From positions 5,316,864 to 5,380,863 of the forward strand of contig CM041104.1 in NCBI GenBank assembly GCA_023079485.1: a DNA stretch of 64,000 nt, written 5' to 3'. Each line of letters starts with the position of its first letter. The stretch's first letter is position 1. The notes under the pieces are model-generated. The model made no database searches. It was not told where the DNA came from and saw nothing but the letters and a program-made list of their open reading frames with translations. The position numbers were made by a program, and so were the translations under genes. Source of the stretch: Archilochus colubris (taxonomy: Eukaryota; Chordata; Aves; Apodiformes; Trochilidae). This document shows positions 48,300 to 64,000 of this stretch, piece after piece.

Positions 48300-48830
48300 G
48301 CGCCCACCTCTCAGGGCAGGACAGGGACCGGGAGGGGACAATTCCTGGTCCCTGGAGTCACCGTGCTTCCCACGGATATCCCGCAGCCAGATGGGGGCCG
48401 GGCAGGGGGAGCCCAGGGCTGGGGGTCCTGAGGATGAGGAGAGGGCTGCAGTAGCAGAGCTCCTGGTTCCCCCTTCCCGTTCCCCCCAGCCCCTGGAGAG
48501 CCCCGTAACCCAGCAGCCGGTACCACCCGTGACCCGCCAGGCCCGGTCCGGCCCCTCCCGCTCTCCGTGTGTCTGCTGCCACCTCCTGGGCGAACCTCCC
48601 GCCACGGCCGGACCCCCGCGCCCTGACCCCCCCCCACCTACCCGCCGGTCTCTCCCCCACCGGGGGAGCGGATTTTGGGAAGGAAAGTGGGAATCCGCGC
48701 TAATTGCGGGCTGCAGGGCCGTGGCTCCCGACCGCGGGTGGGAATTCCTCGGCAAACAGCGGTCCCAGCGGGAGTTAGAGTGGCACGGGAGGTGGCAGGA
48801 GGGAACAGCCCTGGCTGCTGAGTTCGTCCT
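48300..48830. promoter_or_regulatory. Orphan CpG island in the SDC4-RBPJL interval
   Basis: CpG-dense DNA stands alone, 4 kb downstream of SDC4 and 8.5 kb beyond the 3' end of RBPJL. It contains two GTGGGAA cores (48687-48693 and 48738-48744), the heart of the RBPJ/RBPJL recognition sequence. It also has a CTCF-like TGCTGCCACCTCCTGGG near 48573. No coding exon is evident. It could be an unannotated promoter or an enhancer. Confidence 0.55.
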
Positions 48831-48915
48831 TTGACCTTGCCCCGTTCCCCTGTCCCCTTATTTATTTCCATTTCCCCTCTCTCCTCCCTTCCCCCTTTTT
48901 TTTCTTATTATCCCT

Positions 48916-48983
48916 CCCCCCCCCCCCTTTTAACTTTTTCCTTTATGGTTATCTTTCTAACATATTTCTTCCCCCCCCCCCCC
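48916..48983. repeat. Two poly-C runs
   Basis: Runs of 12 C (48916-48927) and 13 C (48971-48983) flank a pyrimidine-rich spacer. Length variation and sequencing error are both likely in such runs. Confidence 0.9.
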
Positions 48984-51900
48984 TTGTGCATTTCAAGAAC
49001 CTGGATGAGGCTATAGACCACAAGCCCTTGGCAGGACTGAGCAGGGTGAAGTAGAACAGCTGTTCACCTGGAGATGTCACCAGTTCCTGAGTCCTCAGAG
49101 AGCAGCAAGTGCTCCCCAGGATGCTCTGCAGCTCAGACTGGTGCTCCTTACAGGGAGGGTTTGGAGAAAGTGTCATCAAGACATTAGCTCTGGCACTTTT
49201 CATCCCAGGTACTGCAGCCAAAGCTCATGGGCAGGTTTACAGAGGTGGCCTGGGCTTTGAAAGGGACCCATGGGGATATATAATTTCCCTGCAAAAGGCA
49301 TGAGAAGAACCTTTGTGAGGCTTTGCTGGAGGGGGCAGCACACAGCTGGACACCCCAGCAGATGGGTGGCAGTCACCTGTAGCAGCTGGTTACTTGGGGA
49401 GTGTGTGGGGTGCAGTGGCTGGGAGGGGCAGGGGACCTCCAGAATGGCCATGTGGGAGGAGGTGCTCAGGCTGAGCAGAGGCCAGCCTGAGGCTGAGCTG
49501 GCTTTCCCTGTGCCTGTGTTTCAGGAGCTCAAGGCAGTGTCCCAGGAGCTCCCCTCTGAGCTGTTGTGGGTAAGCAGTGCTGGGAAAAGCTGTGGCAGCC
49601 CCCTCCAAAAGCAGCACCCACCAGGACCCCTTTGTGAGTATCTTCTCCAGGATGTGTCTGGAGATGTCTGCGCCCAACTCTGCAGCTCAGGGAGGCAGAG
49701 CCCCTCCCAGCACAACCCTCCTGCCCCAACCCCAAGGGGAAGGTCCCTTCCCCTCTCCCCAGCAGAGCATCTGGATTCCCTGTCTCCACATGGAAGCCAG
49801 AAGGGACGGGGATTTCTCCTGCCACCCTTTAATATATTGGTGGCTTGGGAAAAGTGTGGGTGGGAAAAGCTGTCAGGATGCATTTTCCTGGGAACAGATT
49901 AAACTTAGCAACACGGGGTCACTGCAGCAAAGGTGCATCTGATAGATGCAGTGATGTGAAGTAGAGCTTGTTGGTGGGAATGGACCCTTGGGGAGCAGCT
50001 CCTGTGTGTCTGGTGTGACCCAGGAGCTGCCTTGTTCAGAGAGGGGTGTGGGGAGGTGTGGGGTGCCGGCCAGCCTGCTTCATGGAGAAACCAGCACATG
50101 GGTCCCACTGGACTGTGGAGACAGTGGGTTCTGGCAGTCCCAGTGGCTCCCCTCTTCTTGTCCTGGCCTGGGATCAGCATGCTGCAATGAGCCACTGCAT
50201 TTGCAGCTCCCTGAGCCGTGTCCCCAGAGCCACTTGCAAGCCTGGACCTGTAAGGGCTGTGCCCAGCATGGTGCAGGGTGTGGTGGAGTCAGCCCGGCTC
50301 GCAGAGGCACCCCCAGCCTCGGGGCGAGGGGAGGTGGTGGCTCCGTGTGGAGCCTCAACTCCTGGGCATCTCCAGGACAGGGATGGTGGCTCAGGGCAGC
50401 CTCCCCATCCCCCCCGGCTTGACCACGGGAGGCTGAGCTGAGAGGGGTGGTCCTGAGCCCCATGGGCTCCATTTGATGTCAGTTATTTTTCGGGACAATG
50501 CATTTAGCTGCAGGGATGGGAAGCTCCCCAAGGATGGTGACCCCCTTATCCTTGGGTACTCACCTGCATGGCCAAGACACCCACATGTGTGGGGTGCTGT
50601 CTGCCAGCAGCTGGTCCCTGTGTGATGCTGGTGCAGGATGTGGCCATGAAGGTGACTGAGGCTGTTGGGCTCACTGCAGGTTTGTTTTGCAAGATGAGTC
50701 TTGGCAAAGGTGATCCAAAACCCTGCTCATCCTGTTGAGCCTTTCCTGGGGCTAGCAGGAGGCTGGTGGCCAGGGCCCCTTCACAAACATCTTGCAGCAG
50801 GCTCAGGAAGGAGCACAGCCTGAAAGCTGAGAGCTTGGGGCTGCCAAATTTTGAAGGCAAGCTGCTGCGACCAGTGTGGGGAACAGACTGGCACGTTATC
50901 ACCTGCCGCTGCCCTGGTGAGCAGCCCTACCACCAGTGACCAGTTCAGTGTTGGAAACCAGTTTGCTGCAGCCACACATCCATTGCTGCTCAGCATCCTG
51001 AGGGTGGGAACATTTTGGTGTGAGGCAGGGCTGGGGCTGGGTGTCCCCAGACCTCCAGCAGAGATGGGAACAAGTACAGATGTCCCCATAACTCTACCCA
51101 GCCAGGGTTCTGGGGCTGCTCCTGGCTCAACAAGTGCCTGAGGCTGAAGTTACCCCCCAGGCAGAAGGGATGCTCCCAGTGCAAAGATAGCAGCTTACCT
51201 ATGGGCACTGCCCTGCCAGCCCTGGGCAGGAGGGAGGCTTTGGGCATTTTGCCCAGTGTTGACATTATGAAGGGAAAAGACCCAGGTTTTAATCATGGGG
51301 TGGTTATTTTGGGGAAGCAGGGGGTGCAGGACTTGGTCTGTCAGCCCCAGGCACATGGGAGGGAACAATAGGGCCACTGTGCAGCCCAACACCCCAGCCC
51401 CTGTCAGAAAGGTCCAGTGAGGGGTTTTCAGCACGTCCCTATTCCCTCGCTCAGGTATAATTACACAGGGGAACAAAGAGCCCTTCAAACCTGCCTGCTC
51501 CCCCCAGCACATCCCTGGGGGGCTGTGTGCATGCAGTGTGTCAGCCCTTGGAGGGGTGTGAGGGGACAGTGACCATGCACACCAGGCAGGGCAGCCTGGG
51601 AGGGGGCTGGTGACACTGGGCAGCAACCTGGGGACAAACCCTGGGTGCATCCCCAGCTCCCTGGGAGCCCCCAGGCTGGGGTGGAGGGGTCCTCTTAGAG
51701 GGGCACCCCAGAATAAAAAGCACAGAGCAAACTTCATCCTGCCTGCCAGCACTGCTCCTGCTCCTGTCAGTGTGGCTCTGAGCTGGAGTGGGTTTAGTGA
51801 AGTGCCTCTTCCTCTCCTGTGAGTGTCTTTGGGAGTGGGTTTGCTCTGGACAGAGCTGTGCTCACACACCCAAGCTGTAGCAGTTCACTCCCTCTGCTGT

Positions 51901-53728
51901 TTTTGTTTGTTTTTTTTTCCAGCCCATGTGTGCTGCTCAGCTCACACCCTGACAACTCGGTGCTGCCCGGGTCCAGTTCCCTGTTCTGGTTGCAGGGAGC
52001 AAAGACACTGTGAGGTGGGATCCCTCCAGCTGCTGCTTCTCCCCCCAAACTTATGTCCTGGAAGAGCCCAGTGCCCACCCTGACACCCCAGTCCCTTCAC
52101 AGAGATCCCTTGGAGTGGGCTGCCCCGGCCAGGCCTGATGCAAAGGTGAGGGGCAGCAATGGGGGAGTGTGGGGCTTCATCTCCAAATTGTCCCAGCCCA
52201 AACCAGCCAGGGCAGGAGGCCAGATGTAACCTGGTGCTTGCAGCCTGCAGGATGGTGCTTCCTGCTCCCTGCCATGCTCCCAGCAGAGCCCAGCCCAATG
52301 GCTCTGGGGTTGTAAGATGAGCACCCAGGGGTGCTGCTCAGCTTCCCTGCTAGCAGCTCCATGGTCTCTCTGGGCTCACAGGGAGGAAGTTACACACCAT
52401 CATTTCTTTCTCTGCAGATCCTCACCCCTGGGACTGTGCCTGGCTTGTGTTCCTCATCACAGCAGCAGTGCATGGAAATCAGGTCTGCATTTTTCAAGCC
52501 CAATTGTTTATTTAAGCTGTTTAAAAATCTACTTCCTTCCCACTGAGCCTGGAGAAAACTATCCTTGTGTTTCTTTTGAAAGGGGAATGAAAATGGATCT
52601 CCATCTCACTTCATCCTGAGCTGGGCTCCCTGGACCCCTCTGCAGTGCTGTAATGTGGGGCTGGCTGGGGGGGACCACCTCTGACCCCACACCCTAAATC
52701 CTGCACCAAACCTTGGCTGCAGCCCTGGGTCAGGGGTCCAGCCCTGCATCGCACCAGGATGATGCCAGACCCCAGGCTCAGTCCTTTCCTGGGCTGCAGC
52801 GAGTCTGGAGCTTGCCAGGAGTCAGCTTGTTCTCAACTTGTTCTTCTTGTTTTAAGGAACAACAAAAAAAAAAAAGCAACCCCCAAAAAAGGAAACCCAG
52901 TTTTTTATGGGGTTTTCGGCTGTATGGGCAGGGCTGAGTGCCCAGAGCTGTGGGCATGTAAGCGTGGTGGTCTCTGCCCCTGAGCAGCCCCTCTTGGGGT
53001 AGTGGCTAATAATACCTTCTCCTGGCATTGCTGGTGACACTGGCACCTGTGGGTGTCTCCAGCTCACTCCACCCTTAATGCAATTTGTGGGGTTTTTTTT
53101 AGAGTTTGGGCAGTGTGGCCGCATGCCTGGGCAGCTCTCGTTATGCTTTGAGTCTCCTGAGCAGGTAATTGTAATTTCTCAGTGACCCAACTCAGCTTAT
53201 TTTGGCCTCAGTGTAGTTTTACATCCTGCTGCCCAGCTGGGTTATTTATAGCTCTGTCAGCAAAAAGGATAAAGTCAGCACAGTTTTTCTGAGCAATGCC
53301 CAAACCTGTGGCCCCTGTGGCTGGGCTGGGGGTGCCCTTAGAGCGGTGCTCAGGGTGCTGGGACCCTGCAGGCTCTTCAGGTAGGGCTGGGACCAGTGTG
53401 GGGATTGATGGGGAAAGAGGGGGAGTTTTTGGCTCATGACACAGTAATTGGCCCCTTGGTTCAGTTTTGTTGGCCGAGGCCCATTTGTGCACTGCATCAG
53501 CCCCAGGGCCACCACGTTTGCAGGACAGGGTTTTTTTCTCTGCACCTCTCCCATGGCTGGTCTGCACAGCAGCATCCCCTGATCTCATGGGTGGGTGATA
53601 CAGATATTTACACCAAGCAACGTGGGCTGTAGGCCTGCTGGACCACCTGTGGGCTCTGCCTGGGGGTGTAGGACAGGGAGAGCCCCAGGCAAAGTCTTTA
53701 GGGCTGGGGTTACAGGCTGCTCCAGCCT

Positions 53729-53760
53729 GCTCAGGATATCCAGAGCAGGATATCCTGCTC
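53729..53760. other. Paired palindromes with GGATATCC cores
   Basis: GAGCAGGATATCCTGCTC at 53743-53760 is a perfect 18-bp palindrome. A second, imperfect palindrome with the same GGATATCC core starts at 53729. The cores are 14 bp apart. Confidence 0.8.
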
Positions 53761-54502
53761 ACCCTGTGTCTCCAGCACTGGCTGCAGCAGCTTCTCCTGA
53801 TGCCAGCTCCCTGGTGATGTTTGCAGCCTGCAGCCCAGTGCTCCTCCACTGAGGACAGGCAGGGACCTGGGAGCACTGCCACCAACCCCGTGTCAGGGAG
53901 ATGACAAATCCACTGCAGAGGGACCTGCCCTGGCTGCCCTTCCCAAGGCAAACGCTTTGCTGGGTCATGAATACCAGGGAAGCACACCCAGGCCTGGTGA
54001 GCTGCCCTGGCATGGGGAAACCCAGTTCCTTACAGCCCCCTGGCCAGATCCCCCCCGTTCCCACCTCCCTCATGCTCAGGGGGGTATGCAAAACCTCCCT
54101 TTGACTGGAGGGTTTTTCTTGGCCTTTCTGCAGGTGTGGTTGCAAATCACCCCACCAACAAGACAGCCCAACAGCTGCCTCAGTGGCAAGAACAGTGTCA
54201 GCAGGCTGGATTCGGGCAGGGGGGGCAGAAATCCCCCACACCCCTTGTGTGCTGCAGCTGCCCCCTGCTCCCCCCAAACCCCTCAGCCAACCCATCAGGA
54301 CACTGCTGTCTGGTTTGGGGCAAAGTGTGATGACTGTTGAAAAAACCCAACATCCAGACCCTCTGAGCTGGGCTGAGAAAACATCCCCAAGGGGTGGCCA
54401 GCTGACCCCCAGCACCCAGGTGGCCTGAGCCCGGGCAGCGTGGTGGGTGCAGGAGGTGTGATGAGCCTGGCAGTGCTCAGCAGGCAGGGGCTGGTGGCTG
54501 AG

Positions 54503-54519
54503 CTCACTAGATGGCAGCA
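54503..54519 (+). promoter_or_regulatory. CTCF-like motif
   Basis: CTCACTAGATGGCAGCA resembles the CCACTAGATGGCAGC form of the CTCF core, with one expected C replaced by T. It directly precedes an exon-like segment (54535-54653). Confidence 0.4.
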
Positions 54520-54534
54520 TCTCTTTTTCCAAAG

Positions 54535-54653
54535 GTCTGAGACGGTGCGGCACAGCCCAGGGAGACAGACGGAGATCTGGCTTCCTGCTCTTCTGGAATA
54601 TTGTTTCAAGAGGTGCAAGCCAGGACTTTATTTTCCTCTTGATATTTTTGAAG
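54535..54653 (+). other. Exon-like segment flanked by good splice sites
   Basis: A strong acceptor (CTCTTTTTCCAAAG) precedes 119 nt and a donor (AAG|GTAAGA) follows. One frame is open throughout but has no recognisable similarity. It could be an exon of a non-coding RNA or a chance pairing of sites. Confidence 0.25.
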
Positions 54654-57166
54654 GTAAGATCACCTCCAAGACCTGCGAGCTGCTCCTTGCTGCAGTGGAG
54701 CTCCTGAGGGGAGCAGGAAACCCCCCCGGTGCCTTCAAGCCTCATCATCACCTGAAGATGCTCCCATAACACCACAGCTGTACCCAGTGTAAGTTATCCT
54801 GAACATCCCTAAAGCATGTGATGTTTTTCTGGATCTCCAGCTCTTGGAGTGCAACTTGAAGGTTTTTTCATGCTTCATTTTATATACCCTGCCTTGGGGA
54901 TGGGGAAAAACTCCATGTGCAGTAGAGGAGCAGAGAAATGCTGCTGGATGGGCAGCCCCTCTCTCAGCAGGCAGCCCTGGGTGGGGTGCTCTGTGCATTT
55001 CCCTGCTACTTGACAGGTCATTGTAGGACCTGGCAGAGATGGGCACTGCCAGCTGGTGAGGGACACCATACAGCTGGAAGGTTGGCTCCTGGCTGAGACA
55101 TTTGTGTTGATCAGTGATTATGCAAATAAATCTGCTCATGCTACCAGCTTCTCCGTCACAACGTGGAGCATATGTTCCCCGTGGCAGGGAAGTGCCTCCT
55201 CCAGGAGCTGCAAAGCTCCTTGTTTCACGGAACCTGCTGTGAACGGCAGATTAAAAGCCAGCCCATGGCTGGCTGGGGGAAAGCAGGAGCCCCTCAAGCC
55301 CCCCCCCCAGCCCCTCCGCTTCCACCTCTCCCCTTTCCCCATGTGGTTTGAATTACTGAGGCTGTTTGCTTAATCCATCAGGCTTCAAGCATGAGCCACT
55401 CGGTTCTTTCTCTGCCTCTCCAGCAAAGCTCTGTGCCATAAACATAACAAGGCAGGCTTGTTCCAAGCCCTTGAAGTCAACAAGCAACACTCCTCCTGCC
55501 CTTCGGGACCAGGCTGCTGCTAAACATAGCTGAGAGCTCTTTCCATTCATAAATGTGACTTATGCCTTGGCCTCTGAGGAGCCTGTGGGCTCCAGACACC
55601 CCTGCATGGGATGCAGGCAGAAGCTGAAAAGCACCAGCCCTCCCTTGAGGAGATTGGGGAGGAAATTTTTTGGGGGAGATATGAGGGACCCTGTGCTGAG
55701 GTGCTGAACCCTGTGCATCTCCTCCTCAGTTCCATCAGGGCTGGGGTGGATTCGTTGGGAGGTGAGCACAGGGAATGGTGTGGGTAGTCCAAGTGGCAGT
55801 CACACAGGGAAAGCCCCTGCTGGCCCAGCACCTGTGTGAGATGCTTGGGCATTTGCCAGGAACAGGAGCAATAAGGTGTCCTACCAACACTTTGTGAGTG
55901 CACCAGGACTTGCTTCCTTTTCAACCCCCTTGTGAATCTTGACGTTGTTACCTTTGCTCTGTCCTCCAGCCCTTTCCTCCACCACTCCTTTGCTGTTGGC
56001 ATGCACTGTAATATTCTCCCCAAGTTTCTCCTCCAGCAGCTGCAGCTCCGGATGCACACAGACATGGCTGCCAACAGCTTTTCCCCCTCTCTGTGAGGTT
56101 CCTGTTTTGTGGAAGAAGGAACCCCAACCACTGGAGTTCAGGGAGGTGGTCTCCTTCAGAAAACTTGGGTTAGGACCCCAGAGACCCAAGTTCTTGAGCT
56201 CCCACAGGAGCTGGGGCTGTACAGGTGCTGCAGAGGGAGCAGGTCAAGGCATCATTGTTCATCTCCATGCTGGGTGGGACAAAGCTGGAGGACCCCTGCA
56301 GCCCTGAACTCAGCACCCAGATCTTCAGTGTGCTGGGGCAAGGCCAAGGATGGGCTGCATGCTGGGCTGTTGGTCTGGGCAGTGCCAGCATCCAGAACAC
56401 TTTGGATGCCACAAAACACACAGGTAAGGTGGGAGATGACCCTGGGGTGCCCTGGGCTGCTGTGGGTTGCGGGGCATCACTTATCCTTTGCTCCCCTGCC
56501 TGCTGGGGGTTAAACACCACAGTGGGTTTGGCCACTGGGTTGTTTCAAAACCCAGCTCAGAAGTGTCAAACCAGCAGGTTTTTCAGGCACACTAAGGGCC
56601 TTTTGATGCCATGGAGATCTGAAGACTAAATAAAGCTGTGAGACCCACCCACCCTGCATGAGGCTTGGGTCCAGCTCCAAGAAACCTGCTTCTTTTTATG
56701 GCATCTTCAGATCAGCAGTTTCCTGCTAATACCAGCACTGCAATTTGTCTGTGTGTGTAAGTGTGCAAAACAATGGAGCTCAGCAGAGCCATGCTAGCTA
56801 GGGGTTGAAGCTAGAAGGGGCTGGGTTTCACACTGAAGTGTTTTTTTTTCTCTCTCTTTTTCCCTTTTCCTTTTGAAATAACCCCATTTGGGCCTCTAAT
56901 GAAAAACCAAAACATCTGGTACTGAGCATTCAGCTGCTGGAAATCAGCTCCTTGTTACTGAAAAAGCACAGAAGGGATGCAGGAATTCCTGGTCTGTATC
57001 AATAACACATAAGGTCACATTCATGCATCATCCCCATCCCTCGTGGCCTTTGAATATATGGACAGAGGATGTCAAGTGAGCTGTGATGTTCTGTGCCAGC
57101 CCAGGAGGTAAATCCTGAAGGTTAGTAAAGAAGCAGTTGAATCAGTAAAGAGTCCTTCAAGTCTGA

Positions 57167-57172
57167 TTTATT
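57167..57172 (-). other. RBPJL: Polyadenylation signal AATAAA of RBPJL
   Basis: It reads TTTATT on the plus strand, about 180 nt past the RBPJL stop codon. Confidence 0.75.
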
Positions 57173-57352
57173 GACCCTTTTGTGTGAGATCTCGGCAGGG
57201 TGAGATTAAGAAGGAACAAGTCAGATCACAGTAACACAGTGGGCATTGGATGTGTGGGAAGAATCCTTGGTAGGACCACCCCGAGCCTTGGATGAGGACC
57301 CTCAGGGTCCCCAAGGCTAGTGTTGAGGCCAAGCCTCTGCCTGGGCTGCTCC

Positions 57353-64000
<6,648 letters not shown>

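Larger units (their letters stand above)
46541..57166. other. Intergenic between convergent SDC4 and RBPJL
   Basis: No gene could be named in these 10.6 kb. Noteworthy items inside are an orphan CpG island at 48300-48830, poly-C runs near 48916 and 48971, splice-flanked exon-like segments at 49525-49569 and 54535-54653, a CTCF-like site at 54503-54519, and a palindrome pair at 53729-53760. The remainder looks like ordinary unique DNA. Confidence 0.55.

Noticed and set aside
53759..54775. 338-codon minus-strand open frame
   Set aside because: There is no recognisable domain. Composition is typical of chance frames in G/C-rich intergenic DNA.

Overview
The window is vertebrate nuclear DNA, most likely from a bird. 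The genes have split exons with GT-AG introns and CpG-island promoters. The gene order matches the block DBNDD2 - SYS1 - SDC4 - RBPJL on human 20q13. The syndecan-4 product looks avian, and spacing is compact with few recognisable transposons. No bacterial or phage features, tRNA, rRNA or CRISPR array were seen.

Five protein-coding genes can be reconstructed exon by exon. They are DBNDD2 (minus, 424-6959, 183 aa), a neuritin-family gene (plus, 11214-15876, 138 aa), SYS1 (minus, 20881-22467, 156 aa), SDC4 (plus, 28165-44131, 202 aa) and RBPJL (minus, 57353-63389, 469 aa visible, 5' end outside the window). In each, the exon phases join without a break and every deduced intron has GT and AG ends. 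By comparison with human, PIGT would be expected beyond the left edge and MATN4 beyond the right edge.

Layout: 1-7.2 kb is DBNDD2 and its CpG-island promoter. 7.2-11 kb is a divergent intergenic stretch. 11-17.6 kb is the neuritin-like gene. 20.3-23 kb is SYS1, with a near-perfect CTCF-type motif at its promoter. 27.5-46.5 kb is SDC4, with a 13 kb first intron and an AU-rich 3' UTR of about 2.4 kb. 46.5-57.2 kb holds no gene I can name, but it does hold an orphan CpG island and a few exon-like or regulatory-looking segments. 57.2 kb to the right edge is RBPJL.

The genes share no pathway. DBNDD2 is a casein-kinase-1-binding dysbindin-domain protein, SYS1 a Golgi membrane receptor, SDC4 a heparan-sulfate co-receptor and RBPJL a pancreas-type transcription factor. 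The point of most interest is the neuritin-family gene. Human has no neuritin gene at this locus, as far as I recall. The linkage of a dysbindin-family and a neuritin-family gene repeats at human 6p (DTNBP1, NRN1) and 16q (DBNDD1, NRN1L), so this gene may be a third whole-genome-duplication paralogue. Its transcript also carries an upstream ATG in good context that opens a 100-codon overlapping frame.
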